Shown here: positions 27,414 to 37,346 of the stretch, in pieces
Layout: every line of letters starts with the position of its first letter
Numbering within the stretch: position 1 is the stretch's first letter
Source: Oribacterium sp. C9
GTDB taxonomy: Bacteria > Bacillota > Clostridia > Lachnospirales > Lachnospiraceae
Assembly: GCF_002007235.1 (NCBI RefSeq)
Contig: NZ_MUHW01000014.1
Location: 1-64,000 of the forward strand
Length of the DNA stretch: 64,000 nt
Direction of reading: 5' to 3'
The notes under the pieces: generated by a model
The model's database searches: none
What the model was told of the DNA's origin: nothing
What the model saw: only the letters and a program-made list of their open reading frames with translations
Program-made: the position numbers and the translations under genes

Positions 27414-27509
27414 CAGGGACTGTCGCAAGTGCCATCTCAAAATAGCAGGTTGAAAACGGCTATTTTGAGATGGCTAAATATTTTCTAAAGCGACAGTCTC
27501 TGTTTTTTT
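27414..27509 (+). terminator. Two-tier long terminator
   Basis: An inner perfect 15-bp stem GCCATCTCAAAATAG/CTATTTTGAGATGGC is nested inside an outer stem GGGACTGTCGC/GCGACAGTCTC, followed by TTTTTTT. The whole structure spans 96 nt and separates the esterase gene from the GH67 gene. The rest of the gap (27510-27694) is AT-rich and should hold the next promoter; a TATATTATAG segment lies near 27637. Confidence 0.8.
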
Positions 27510-27694
27510 GCGTATTTTCGACATATTAATTTGGACAAATCAAAGTTTTTTTAATGGATAAAAACAGGTTGAAAATAATCTTTGAATTTTACAAATTAAC
27601 ATTGGTTTTTTCCATTTATCATAAGAGATTCAGTGAGTATATTATAGTAAAAATAAACGAAATGTTCAGACATTCCAAAGAGGTTTTGTGAAAA

Positions 27695-29674
27695 ATGGAA
27701 ACGATATTTACTACAAAAAGAGATTATTGCTGGCTAAATAAAAGGATTTCTGACAGATTTACGACATTTTCCATAGAGAATTTTTTCGGTGACGAATCAA
27801 ATATGATACACCGTGCAATCTGTTCGGAAATATCGAGATTATTTCCAAATGCCGAAGAAACCGTAGACTATAACGCAGAACTTAGATTTGTAAAAACAGA
27901 AGATGATCTAAAGGAAGGTTTTATCATTTCGGATACAAATGAAGATATGGTAAAGATCTCTGCTTCTGAAGAAATAGGTTACCTGCATGGCTTGTTTTTT
28001 CTGTATGAGATTCTGGCAGGAAAAAGGAAGGTGAGTTTTCCGTACAGATCTGTTCCTGACCAGAGTATCCGTATGCTGAATCATTGGGATAATTTTGATG
28101 GCTCCATCGAAAGAGGATATGCCGGAGCTTCTATTTTTTATAATAACAATGAATTCCGCAGCGATTTCGACCTTTTGACCCAATACGCGAGACTTCTTTG
28201 CTCGGTCGGAATCAATGCGGTTTCCATAAACAATGTAAATGTACATCGTTTGGAGGCTTTCTTTATTGAGAAGCCGGCGCTTCAAGATATCAGAAAAATA
28301 GCAGATATTTTTTCTGCATATGGCATACGCCTGTTTCTGTCCATAAATTTTGCGGCTCCTGTGATAGTTGGAAAGCTGACAACCGCAGATCCCTGCGACC
28401 CGGAAGTTGAAAAATGGTGGAAGGGAATAGTTGATTCCATATATGAAGAGATTCCCCGGTTCGGAGGTTTTCTGGTAAAGGCAGATTCAGAGGGAGAACC
28501 CGGACCTTTTACTTATAACAGAACCCATGCGGACGGTGCCAATATGCTGGCCAGAGCCATGGCACCTCATAACGGAATCGTCATATGGCGCTGCTTCGTA
28601 TATAACTGCCGTCAGTCATGGAAGGACAGGAGCCTCGATCGTGCAAATGCCGCATATGATCTGTTCAGTTCACTGGATGGTGAATTTGAAGATAATGTCA
28701 TACTTCAGATCAAAAACGGTCCCATCGACTTTCAGATACGTGAACCTGTTTCACCCCTGTTCGGTGTACTTCATAAAACAAACCAGATCCTTGAATTTGA
28801 GATCACTCAGGAATATACGGGACATCAGATCGACCAGTGTTACCTTCTCCCGATGTGGAAGGAGGTCATGGATTTTGACACCCGGTACGAAGGCATCTCA
28901 CTGGTGAAAGACATAGTAAGAGAGTGTTCTCCCGTAAAGAAAAACAGTGGTATAGCAGCAGTTGTTAATGTTGGAATGGATGAAAACTGGACCGGCAATA
29001 AAATGGCCCAGGCAAATCTTTTCGGATATGGGCTCATGTGCTGGGATAATTCATTATCATCTGAAGAGATTGCGAGACTCTGGGTGAGCCTTAGTTTTTC
29101 TCTTTTGGATGAGGATGAAAATGAGATGGTGAAGATGCTCATGACATCCCGTGAGACTTACGAAAACTATACCTGTCCCTTAGGTGTAGGCTTCATGTGC
29201 AAGCCGGGAATCCATTACGGGGTTGATGTTGATGGATATGAGTATGACCGATGGGGAACGTATCACTATGCTGACAGGAACGGAATAGGACGTGAGCGAA
29301 GCCTTTCCTTGGGAACGGGTTATACGAGACGTTACTCGGACGGACGGTTTAAGGAATATGAGGATCCGGATTCCTGTCCGGATGAGCTTCTTCTTTTTAT
29401 GCATCATGTGCCATACAGTCATGTTCTTCATTCAGGAAAAACCGTTATACAGCATATATATGATTCTCATTTTGAAGGAGTCGAGACTGTAGAAAAGTAT
29501 CTGTCATTTATCCGCAGTCTGAAGGGTAAGATCTCAGAAGAGGATCATAAAAATATACTGGACCGTGCCGAACGTCAGCTTGCGTCGGCTATAGAGTGGA
29601 GAGATACCATTAACACTTATTTTTACAGAAAATCCGGTGTGGTAGATGAACATAACAGAAAGATATATGAATAA
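27695..29674 (+). CDS. Alpha-glucuronidase GH67
   Basis: A 659-residue cytoplasmic GH67 enzyme, the usual length. It removes (4-O-methyl)glucuronic acid from the non-reducing end of aldouronic acids from xylan. Family blocks are IRMLNHWDNFDGSIERGYAG, GINAVSINNVNV, GFLVKADSEGEPGPFTYNRT with one catalytic acidic site, and ILQIKNGPIDFQIREPVSPL with the others. There is no signal peptide. It opens the set of genes for import and breakdown of glucuronoxylan fragments. Confidence 0.93.
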   Translation: METIFTTKRDYCWLNKRISDRFTTFSIENFFGDESNMIHRAICSEISRLFPNAEETVDYNAELRFVKTEDDLKEGFIISDTNEDMVKISASEEIGYLHGLFFLYEILAGKRKVSFPYRSVPDQSIRMLNHWDNFDGSIERGYAGASIFYNNNEFRSDFDLLTQYARLLCSVGINAVSINNVNVHRLEAFFIEKPALQDIRKIADIFSAYGIRLFLSINFAAPVIVGKLTTADPCDPEVEKWWKGIVDSIYEEIPRFGGFLVKADSEGEPGPFTYNRTHADGANMLARAMAPHNGIVIWRCFVYNCRQSWKDRSLDRANAAYDLFSSLDGEFEDNVILQIKNGPIDFQIREPVSPLFGVLHKTNQILEFEITQEYTGHQIDQCYLLPMWKEVMDFDTRYEGISLVKDIVRECSPVKKNSGIAAVVNVGMDENWTGNKMAQANLFGYGLMCWDNSLSSEEIARLWVSLSFSLLDEDENEMVKMLMTSRETYENYTCPLGVGFMCKPGIHYGVDVDGYEYDRWGTYHYADRNGIGRERSLSLGTGYTRRYSDGRFKEYEDPDSCPDELLLFMHHVPYSHVLHSGKTVIQHIYDSHFEGVETVEKYLSFIRSLKGKISEEDHKNILDRAERQLASAIEWRDTINTYFYRKSGVVDEHNRKIYE

Positions 29675-29732
29675 GCCTTTAGTTATGAACATTAAAGAAT
29701 TTATATAGATAAAATCTATGGAGGAAAAAGCA

Positions 29733-31085
29733 ATGAAAAGAAAAATGGCAGGATTAGTGGCAGCAGCAACTGCAGTATCTCTGTTGGCAGGATGCAGCAC
29801 AACCAATGAGGTTCCGGGAACATCGGGAAATGGCGGCACTCAGCAGGCAGCAGCTTCAGGAGATGGTGTGCAGCTTCGTTTTTCATGGTGGGGCAATGAT
29901 GACCGCCATCAGGCTACACAGAAGGCTATCGACAGCTTCAATTCCACAAATACTTCGGGAATTACAGTAAGCGGTGAGCCATCAGGCTTCGATAATCTGC
30001 AGGAGACATTTGCAACCCGCTATGTAGGCGGAACAAATGCAGAGGTTATGACTCTGAACTTTGACTGGCTGGCTACCTTTGGATCAAAGGGGGACGGCTT
30101 CCTTGATTTAAGCACAATCAAAGATACATTTGATTTCTCACAATACGACGAAAACTTCCTTAAGACAGGCATGATGAAGGGCGTTCAGGAAGCGATTCCT
30201 TACGGACAGAATACCATGGGTGTATATCTTAACAAGTCTGCTTTCGAAAGATACGGCATTACAGAGCTTCCAAAGACATTTGAGGACTATGAGAAGGATG
30301 CAGCCATAGTTACTGCAAAGGATCCGGACAATTATCTTCTGGTAAGTCCGACCATCCGTTTTGCGGCAACATATTATCTTCAGCAGAAGACAGGCAAGGG
30401 GGAGTTCAATGACGATTACACCATGAACTGGACTGCTGATGATTACACAGATGCTGTAAAGTGGTACAAGGATATGGCAGATAAGCATGTTTTCTGTTCA
30501 AGAGAGGACTATGTTGAAAATGTCGGAAATGATCCTGTATCCGTTGCCCAGAATGAGAAGTTCCTTAATGCAGGATATCTCGGAGTTATGGAGTGGACCG
30601 GAGGTGTTGCATCCAACGAGGCAACACTGAAGGAAAAAGGCGACACACTGGTTATAGCTGAGCTTCCTACTATCGATGGTGCAAAGTTCAAGGGCACAAT
30701 GGCTAAGCCTTCACTTCTTTTGGCTATAGATAAAAACTGCAAGAACCCTAAGGAAGCGGCAGAATTCCTTCAGTACATTTTAAACGATCCTGAGGGCGTA
30801 AAGCTCATGGGAACAAAGAGAGGCATGGTTGCTTCCAAGGCTGCCCAGAAGATTCTGGAAGAGGATGGTCAGATCAAGGATATAGTGAAAGATGCCTATG
30901 ATTTCACCGGAAAGGCTGAGGTCATAAACGAGGTCGCATTCTTTGAGGCTGCTGATTTCAACAAGGCTTATCAGGATAATTATGAGCAGTTTGAGTACGG
31001 TCAGATTTCTGCAGAGGATTGCGGAAAGGCAATATTTGAAGCCAATGCATCGGCTCTTGAGACACTGAAGGCTCAGAACCAGTAA
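29733..31085 (+). CDS. ABC sugar importer, lipoprotein substrate-binding protein
   Basis: A 450-residue solute-binding lipoprotein of the extracellular family 1 (MalE/UgpB-like). The start at 29733 is set by ATGGAGGAAA upstream and gives MKRKMAGLVAAATAVSLLAGC, a clear lipobox with Cys at about residue 21. A Ser/Gly/Gln-rich linker precedes the binding domain (VQLRFSWWGNDDRHQATQ). Its place between GH67 and GH120 suggests that aldouronic or xylo-oligosaccharides are the ligand. The ATPase subunit is not encoded nearby and is presumably a shared MsmK-type protein. Confidence 0.9.
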   Translation: MKRKMAGLVAAATAVSLLAGCSTTNEVPGTSGNGGTQQAAASGDGVQLRFSWWGNDDRHQATQKAIDSFNSTNTSGITVSGEPSGFDNLQETFATRYVGGTNAEVMTLNFDWLATFGSKGDGFLDLSTIKDTFDFSQYDENFLKTGMMKGVQEAIPYGQNTMGVYLNKSAFERYGITELPKTFEDYEKDAAIVTAKDPDNYLLVSPTIRFAATYYLQQKTGKGEFNDDYTMNWTADDYTDAVKWYKDMADKHVFCSREDYVENVGNDPVSVAQNEKFLNAGYLGVMEWTGGVASNEATLKEKGDTLVIAELPTIDGAKFKGTMAKPSLLLAIDKNCKNPKEAAEFLQYILNDPEGVKLMGTKRGMVASKAAQKILEEDGQIKDIVKDAYDFTGKAEVINEVAFFEAADFNKAYQDNYEQFEYGQISAEDCGKAIFEANASALETLKAQNQ

Positions 31086-31099
31086 TGAATTATAAACAC

Positions 31100-31123
31100 G
31101 CTGCCGGATATAAGTCCGGCAGC
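31100..31123 (+). promoter_or_regulatory. Intercistronic hairpin after the binding-protein gene
   Basis: A perfect 9-bp stem GCTGCCGGA/TCCGGCAGC with a six-base loop lies between the binding-protein and permease genes and has no T-run. Such hairpins often protect the 5' mRNA segment, so the binding protein is made in excess over the permeases. Confidence 0.65.
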
Positions 31124-31143
31124 TGTATCTCAGGAGAATATCT

Positions 31144-32013
31144 ATGAAAAAGAGCAAAGTCGGCCTTTTATACATCCTTCCATGGCTCATCGGATTCATC
31201 TTTCTGACGGCCTATCCGTTTTTAAATGCCCTGGTAACCAGTTTTACCGATTACAATCTTATCGGATCAGCTCATTTTGTGGGGATAAAGAATTATCTTA
31301 CACTTTTCTCGGAAAAGGATTTTATAAAGTCATTAAACAACACATTTCTGTATACCCTGTTGACTGTACCGCTTCAGCTTGCCTTCTCTTTGCTGGTTGC
31401 GTTCATTTTGAATTTTGAATTGAAAGGTATCCGTTTTTACAGAACGGCTTATTATATTCCTTCCATTCTGGGGGGCAACGTGGCAGTTGCCGTTCTTTGG
31501 AGATTTATGTTCCAGCAAAACGGCGTTGTGAACTACATTCTCGGATCAATCGGAATAGCTCCCGTCAGCTGGTTTTCGCGTCCGGTGGGGGCCATGACCA
31601 TCGTCATCCTTTTAAAAATCTGGCAGTTTGGATCGTCAATGCTTATATTCCTTGCGGCACTGAAAAATGTACCTAAAGAGCTTTATGAGGCTGCAGATGT
31701 TGACGGCGCGAAAAAGTTCAGGCAGTTTTTCACCATCACTATGCCGCTTATCACACCTACGATTTTCTTTAATCTGGTCATGCAGCTTAACAATGCTTTT
31801 CAGGAGTTTAATGGACCATATCTGGTAACGGGAAACGGTCCCCTTAATGCCACCTATATGACTTCAATGTTTATCTATGACAATGCCTTTAAGTATTATC
31901 GTATGGGATATGCGAGTGCCGCCAGCTGGGTACTGTTCGGCATAATAGTGTTTATTACCCTGATTCTGTTTGGTACGCAGAATAAATGGGTATTCTATTC
32001 AGATGAGGGTTAA
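31144..32013 (+). CDS. ABC sugar importer permease, MalF/UgpA type
   Basis: A 289-residue inner-membrane permease with six helices. The ATPase-contacting EAA loop is seen as YEAADVDGAKKFRQFFTITMPLI (residues about 180-202). The start LLYILPWLIGFIFLTAYPF is typical of the family. AGGAG precedes the ATG. It pairs with the following permease and the upstream binding protein. Confidence 0.92.
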   Translation: MKKSKVGLLYILPWLIGFIFLTAYPFLNALVTSFTDYNLIGSAHFVGIKNYLTLFSEKDFIKSLNNTFLYTLLTVPLQLAFSLLVAFILNFELKGIRFYRTAYYIPSILGGNVAVAVLWRFMFQQNGVVNYILGSIGIAPVSWFSRPVGAMTIVILLKIWQFGSSMLIFLAALKNVPKELYEAADVDGAKKFRQFFTITMPLITPTIFFNLVMQLNNAFQEFNGPYLVTGNGPLNATYMTSMFIYDNAFKYYRMGYASAASWVLFGIIVFITLILFGTQNKWVFYSDEG

Positions 32014-32067
32014 TGATATGAATGCAGATAACAATATCATTCAGATGAGGGCTGATAATATGAGTGC
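31999..32067 (+). repeat. Tandem near-duplicate of the permease start region
   Basis: TTCAGATGAGGG-TAATGATATGAATGCAG and TTCAGATGAGGG-TGATAATATGAGTGCAG (each shown without one base) are about 40 bp apart. Each contains a GAGGG ribosome site followed by an ATG in the same frame (32018 and 32060). The second permease therefore has two possible translation starts created by a short duplication. Confidence 0.7.
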
Positions 32068-32947
32068 AGTAAATAATAAAACCATATCCAGAGAGCTTCG
32101 CAGACAGCGGAGTGCAGAGATCAGTAAAGTCATCCGCTACATCATCCTTACGGTTGGAGCATTCATAATGATCTATCCCATATTATGGCTTATCGGAGGC
32201 ACATTTAAGGATAACAGCGAGATCTTTACATCCATAAATTTCATTCCATCCCATATTGACTTCAAGGCTTACGCAGACGGCTGGCATACAAGGACACAGT
32301 ACAATTTCGGACAGTATTATCTCAACACATTTATGTATGTCATACCGAAGATATTTTTCACCATCGCTTCCAGCACACTGGTGGCATACGGGTTTGCAAG
32401 ATTTGATTTTCCATTTAAAAAAGTTCTTTTTGCCCTTTTTATGTCTACATTGTTCCTGCCGCAGGTGGTAATCCGCATTCCTTTGTATCTCATGTGGAAA
32501 AAGTTCGGACTTCTGGATACCTATGTTCCGCTGATAGCCACTTCGGTATTTGCCAATGAACCCTTCTTTGTGTTCATGATCATTCAGTTCCTGAGATCTA
32601 CACCTACTTATCTTGATGAAGCGGCAACTCTTGACGGATGTAATTCATTTCAGCGTCTAGTCTTCATCATTCTGCCGATACTTAAGCCGACTATCATAAG
32701 CTGCTTTATTTTCCAGTTTATCTGGAGCTTTAATGATTTTTTGGGACCGCTTATCTACATCACCAGTCTTGTGAAGTATCCTGTATCACTGGCTCTTAAA
32801 ATGTCTGTTGATACCTCAAGCGGTGTGGTAGCCTGGAACCAGATTCTGGCAATGTCTTTCATCGCACTTCTTCCGGCTATCATTCTATACTTTGTTGCAC
32901 AGAAATATTTCACTGAAGGTATAGCCGCTTCCGGTGTTAAGGGATAA
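32018..32947 (+). CDS. ABC sugar importer permease, MalG/UgpE type
   Basis: A 309-residue permease with six membrane helices and the EAA loop EAATLDGCNSFQRLVFIILPIL (about residues 203-224). The start at 32018 follows GAGGG and lies 5 nt after the stop of the previous permease. A second in-frame start at 32060, with its own GAGGG, arises from a local duplication and would shorten the variable N-terminus by 14 residues. An ATG at 31970 would overlap the preceding gene and is less likely. Confidence 0.9.
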   Translation: MNADNNIIQMRADNMSAVNNKTISRELRRQRSAEISKVIRYIILTVGAFIMIYPILWLIGGTFKDNSEIFTSINFIPSHIDFKAYADGWHTRTQYNFGQYYLNTFMYVIPKIFFTIASSTLVAYGFARFDFPFKKVLFALFMSTLFLPQVVIRIPLYLMWKKFGLLDTYVPLIATSVFANEPFFVFMIIQFLRSTPTYLDEAATLDGCNSFQRLVFIILPILKPTIISCFIFQFIWSFNDFLGPLIYITSLVKYPVSLALKMSVDTSSGVVAWNQILAMSFIALLPAIILYFVAQKYFTEGIAASGVKG

Positions 32948-32956
32948 CAGAATAAT

Positions 32957-33757
32957 ATGAATGTTTATAATTACAGCAATCTCGTTCCGGAGGTGCATTA
33001 TTTCATTCACAGGAAATGCACTCCGGAATGGTGCATCATTCCCATGACCATCCCCTTTACTGATTTTACTTATGTGGTCAAAGGTGAGGCGGTCTATCAT
33101 ATAAATGACAAAACCTATATAGCTCATGCGGGAGATATCATTTATATCCCCAAAGGGTCACGACGTCAGGCAGAGTGCGTGGCGGATGATCTGATGGAGT
33201 GCTATGCAGTAAATCTTATGTTCAAAGACAATGATGGACAGGATGTGCGATTGCCGCTGGATACCATCACGAATATACGGCAGCAGCCTAAGATCCTTGA
33301 GATACTTCATGAGCTTGAAGAGGTATGGACAGGCAGAGAACCCGGATATCAGCTAAAAGCCAGAGGACTGGCGTGTCTGTATGTGGCGGAGGTGATGTCT
33401 GTTTATGAAAAGAAGTTCAGTGAACAGGCAGATCCCCGGATAACCGAGACCATCAAGTATATGAGAAAGCACTATAAGGATCCCCTGAGTATAACGGGAG
33501 CAGCTGATTACTATGGCCTTCATCCGAATTACTACGGGAATTTGTTCAAGAAGATCACCGGAGTCAGCTTCAACCAGAAGCTTATGGAGATCCGTCTGGA
33601 AATGGCCAGGAATATGCTTTACAGCGGGGAATACAATGTTTCCCAGGTTGCGGCAGAATGCGGATTCTCTGATATTTACTACTTTAGTAAGGTGTTTAAA
33701 AAAGCGGTTGGGGTCAATCCTTCCCTTCTTATTCCGGGCTGGACGGAAGTGAGTTAA
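32957..33757 (+). CDS. AraC-family transcription regulator
   Basis: A 266-residue regulator. The N-terminal cupin-like sensor (FTYVVKGEAVYHIND, HAGDIIYIPKGSRRQ) is followed by two helix-turn-helix motifs at the C-terminus: ITGAADYYGLHPNYYGNLFKK and VSQVAAECGFSDIYYFSKVFKK. It starts 10 nt after the permease gene and lies inside the xylan operon, so it most likely senses xylose or a xylo-oligosaccharide and activates these genes. Ligand and target sites are inferred. Confidence 0.9.
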   Translation: MNVYNYSNLVPEVHYFIHRKCTPEWCIIPMTIPFTDFTYVVKGEAVYHINDKTYIAHAGDIIYIPKGSRRQAECVADDLMECYAVNLMFKDNDGQDVRLPLDTITNIRQQPKILEILHELEEVWTGREPGYQLKARGLACLYVAEVMSVYEKKFSEQADPRITETIKYMRKHYKDPLSITGAADYYGLHPNYYGNLFKKITGVSFNQKLMEIRLEMARNMLYSGEYNVSQVAAECGFSDIYYFSKVFKKAVGVNPSLLIPGWTEVS

Positions 33758-33785
33758 GAAGCAGCACCATGGAGGTGAAAATATA

Positions 33786-35795
33786 ATGACATACTATGTA
33801 ACACAGAAAGCATTTCGTAGTGGTGATGGCACTAAAGAGCACCCTTTTAAGACAATTTCCGAAGCGGCAAAGGTGGCGAAGCCCGGGGATGAAGTTATGG
33901 TGGCGCCGGGAATATACCGTGAATATGTGGATCCTGCCAATGGGGGTACGGCTGAAGCCCGTATAACCTACCGTTCCGAGGTAAAGGGCGGAGCAGTGAT
34001 AACCGGTGCCGAAAAACTGACAGGATGGCAACAGTATGAGGGCAATACCTATATGACCCGTGTGGGGAACGGTCTTTTCGGAAATTACAATCCATATACT
34101 GTACTTGTAAAAGGAGACTGGTACTTTGCCGAGCTTCCTGTACATACAGGTGAAGTGTATGCAGATGGTATACAGCTATATGAGGTTATGAAGAAGGAGG
34201 AGGTTCTGAATCCTGAACCTGCCCCCATGTCATGGGAACCGAAGGAAGTTTCGATACGTAAATGGTACACCGAGCAGGAAGGTTCTGACACTCTTATCTA
34301 TGTCAATATGGGGGATGACCCAAGAGAACATGATATGGAGTTCAATGTTCGAAGGAACTGTTTCTATCCATCAAAGGAAGGAGTAGGATACATAACCTTA
34401 TCCGGATTTACTGTTAAACAGGCTGCCACAACCTGGGCGCCTCCTACCGCTTATCAGGACGGAATGGTGGGCCCCCACTGGTCAAAGGGCTGGATCATAG
34501 AAGACTGTGAGTTAAGTGATTCACGGTGCTCCGGTATCAGTCTCGGAAAGTATCTGCAGCCTGAAAATGACAATAAGTGGACCCGTTTCGGATTAAAGGA
34601 CGGAACCCAGACCCAGAGAGACTGTGTGATGCAGGCGATTAATGAAGGATGGTCCAAGGAAAGCATTGGCTCTCATATCATCCGTCGCTGTCATATACAT
34701 CACTGCGGACAGACAGGTATAGTAGGACACCTTGGGGGAGCTTTTTCTGTAATTGAAGACAATCATATACATAACATAAACAATAAACAGGATCTGGCGG
34801 GTGCGGAGATAGGTGGTATCAAGATGCACGCTGCGATAGATGTGATTTTCCGCAGAAATCATATTCACCACTGCACAAGAGGCATGTGGCTTGACTGGCA
34901 GGCACAGGGAACCCGTGTCACAAAGAGCCTGTTCCATGACAATACACCTCCAAAGGGAATAAAGATCACAAGTCTTCTGGGGCTTGGAGAGGACATCTGG
35001 GTGGAGGTATCTCATGGACCTACTCTTTTGGATGACAATCTTTTCCTTTCACCCCTCTCCATGCGTATCAGCGCTCAGGGAATAGCATGTGTGCATAATC
35101 TGATCGGAGGAGCCATCACCTATGTTGATGCAGGAGTAGAGAACGGAGGGGCATATCTTCCGACACCACGTTATACACCGTATCATGTACCTCATAAGAC
35201 AGATGTGGCCGGTTTTATGACCTTCAATCATGGGGACATGAGATTTTACAATAATATTTTCGTTCAGCAGGAGATTTCGAAGGATTATAAGGACTATGCC
35301 GAGGAAATAAAGGAAGAGAAGGAATACAATTTTGTGTGCGGACTGTCGGTTTATGACGGATATCCTACAACAGAAGAATATCTGAAGAATTTCGGCCCAT
35401 GGAAGTTTTCAGATGAGGGTGCAAAGGACAAGTATTACGAACACTTCCCTGTGGATGCAGCAGGTAATCTTTATTTTAACGGAGCAAGGAGCGGTGACAT
35501 GGAGACAGATGCCTATGTTGATGAGGGCAACATAGTGAAGCTGTCTTTGACCGGGGATGATGAGTCACCTGTTCTTGAAACAAATCTTTATGACATACTT
35601 CCGGATAAGAGAGAACAGACTATTTCAACAGCGGTATTAGGTCGTGCCTTTGAACCGGAGATGTGTTTTGAAAATCCTGATGGCAGTGAGATCATTTTTA
35701 ATGAGGATTATTTTGAGGACCATAGGGAAGTGTGTCCGATTGCCGGCCCTTTTTCTACAGGTGATCAGATAAAGAAGCCTCTTTTCAGAGAATAG
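33786..35795 (+). CDS. GH120 beta-xylosidase
   Basis: A 669-residue enzyme with a right-handed beta-helix. It closely resembles, from memory, the GH120 xylosidase of Thermoanaerobacterium saccharolyticum. Shared blocks include EHPFKTISEAAKVAKPGDEV at the start, WAPPTAYQDGMVGPHWSKGW, GIVGHLGGAFSVIEDNHIHN, GIKMHAAIDV and GMWLDWQAQGTRV, the last few around the active-site acids. There is no signal peptide, so it cuts xylo-oligosaccharides to xylose inside the cell. AGGTG lies before the ATG, 28 nt after the AraC gene. Confidence 0.9.
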   Translation: MTYYVTQKAFRSGDGTKEHPFKTISEAAKVAKPGDEVMVAPGIYREYVDPANGGTAEARITYRSEVKGGAVITGAEKLTGWQQYEGNTYMTRVGNGLFGNYNPYTVLVKGDWYFAELPVHTGEVYADGIQLYEVMKKEEVLNPEPAPMSWEPKEVSIRKWYTEQEGSDTLIYVNMGDDPREHDMEFNVRRNCFYPSKEGVGYITLSGFTVKQAATTWAPPTAYQDGMVGPHWSKGWIIEDCELSDSRCSGISLGKYLQPENDNKWTRFGLKDGTQTQRDCVMQAINEGWSKESIGSHIIRRCHIHHCGQTGIVGHLGGAFSVIEDNHIHNINNKQDLAGAEIGGIKMHAAIDVIFRRNHIHHCTRGMWLDWQAQGTRVTKSLFHDNTPPKGIKITSLLGLGEDIWVEVSHGPTLLDDNLFLSPLSMRISAQGIACVHNLIGGAITYVDAGVENGGAYLPTPRYTPYHVPHKTDVAGFMTFNHGDMRFYNNIFVQQEISKDYKDYAEEIKEEKEYNFVCGLSVYDGYPTTEEYLKNFGPWKFSDEGAKDKYYEHFPVDAAGNLYFNGARSGDMETDAYVDEGNIVKLSLTGDDESPVLETNLYDILPDKREQTISTAVLGRAFEPEMCFENPDGSEIIFNEDYFEDHREVCPIAGPFSTGDQIKKPLFRE

Positions 35796-35827
35796 TTGGA
35801 TAGTTTAGATAAAGACAGGTGATATGT

Positions 35828-37294
35828 ATGTATTATATCGGAATTGATCTTGGAACCTCAGCAGTAAAGCTCCTTTTGATGAGGGAGGACGGAAAGATAG
35901 AGAACGTGGTGTCCAGAGAATATGAGCTTTCCTTTCCTCATCCGGGCTATAGTGAGCAGAATCCGGAGGACTGGTACAGACAGACTCTTGATGGACTGAA
36001 GGCTCTGGTCTCCGTAGTGGATCCAAAGGAGATAGGCGGAATCAGTTTTGGCGGACAGATGCACGGACTTGTTGCACTGGATGAGGAAGACCGTGTTTTA
36101 AGACCTGCGATTCTGTGGAATGATGGCAGATCCATAGAAGAAGTCAGGTATCTTAATGAAGAAGTAGGTAAGAAAGTCATATCCGGGTATACCGGAAATA
36201 TAGCTTTTGCGGGATTTACGGCTCCCAAGATACTATGGATGAAAAACAACGAGCCGGAGCTTTTTGCAAGGATCAGGAAGATAATGCTTCCGAAGGACTA
36301 TCTGGCATACCGTTTGTCAGGAAGCTTCTGTACGGATTACTCCGATGCCTCGGGGATGCTGCTTCTCGATGTTAAAAACAAATGCTGGTCGGCTGAGATG
36401 CTTAAGCTCTGCGGTATCACTGAGGACATGCTTCCGAAGCTTTACGAGAGCTACGAGACTGTAGGCTATCTTAAACCGGAGATAGCAGACAGTCTTTCTA
36501 TGAGACATGATGTAGTGATCGCTGCCGGTGCCGGAGATAATGCAGCGGCAGCGGTTGGTACCGGAACAGTCGGAAGAAACAAGTGCAATATCTCTCTTGG
36601 TACCAGCGGAACCATCTTTATCACAGCAGACAGTTTCTGCGTCGACAGTAACAATGCTCTTCACGCATTTGCTCATGCAGACGGACATTTCCATCTCATG
36701 GGCTGCATGCTTTCGGCAGCCTCCTGCAACAAGTGGTGGATGGACAATATCCTTAAAACCGACCGTTATGCCAAGGAACAGACCGGTATAGTGAGGCTGG
36801 GAGAAAATCATGTGTATTTCCTGCCTTATCTTATGGGTGAGAGAAGTCCCTGGAATGATCCTATGGCGAGAGGCGCTTTCATAGGCATGAGTCTCAGTAC
36901 ATCGAGAGCGGATATGACACAGGCGGTTCTCGAAGGTGTGGCGTTTGCAACCAGAGATATGTATGAAGCTGCCGGATCGGCCGGCATCACTCCGGAAAGG
37001 ACCATGATCTGCGGTGGCGGCGCCAGGAGTCCGTTATGGAGAAAGATGATCTCCAATATTCTCAACATATCCATAGATATACCGGCCTGTGAGGAAGGTC
37101 CGGGAATAGGCGGTGCCATGCTTGCCATGGTTGCGGACGGAAAGTATTCAACAGTGGAAGAAGCCGCGGCAGCCATAGTGGCGGTAAAGAGTACCTGTGA
37201 ACCGGAACCTGAACTTGTAAAGAAGTATGAGGAGAGATATCAGAGTTTCCGTAAGTTGTATCCGGCATTAAAGACAGTGTATGGTGAACTTTGA
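35828..37294 (+). CDS. xylB: Xylulokinase XylB
   Basis: A 488-residue FGGY-family sugar kinase that phosphorylates D-xylulose to xylulose-5-phosphate. It has GIDLGTSAVKLLLM at the N-terminus, GGQMHGLVALD with LRPAILWNDGRS, the phosphate-binding SLGTSGTIFITAD and the C-terminal CGGGARSPLWRKM. The ATG at 35828 with AGGTGA upstream is preferred over a GTG at 35819. It follows GH120 and precedes a sugar isomerase, completing a route from xylan fragments to the pentose phosphate pathway. Confidence 0.93.
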   Translation: MYYIGIDLGTSAVKLLLMREDGKIENVVSREYELSFPHPGYSEQNPEDWYRQTLDGLKALVSVVDPKEIGGISFGGQMHGLVALDEEDRVLRPAILWNDGRSIEEVRYLNEEVGKKVISGYTGNIAFAGFTAPKILWMKNNEPELFARIRKIMLPKDYLAYRLSGSFCTDYSDASGMLLLDVKNKCWSAEMLKLCGITEDMLPKLYESYETVGYLKPEIADSLSMRHDVVIAAGAGDNAAAAVGTGTVGRNKCNISLGTSGTIFITADSFCVDSNNALHAFAHADGHFHLMGCMLSAASCNKWWMDNILKTDRYAKEQTGIVRLGENHVYFLPYLMGERSPWNDPMARGAFIGMSLSTSRADMTQAVLEGVAFATRDMYEAAGSAGITPERTMICGGGARSPLWRKMISNILNISIDIPACEEGPGIGGAMLAMVADGKYSTVEEAAAAIVAVKSTCEPEPELVKKYEERYQSFRKLYPALKTVYGEL

Positions 37295-37346
37295 TAAAAA
37301 TATTTAATGTATGATCCGCCGGGACACAGGCGGACAGGAGGTTGAA

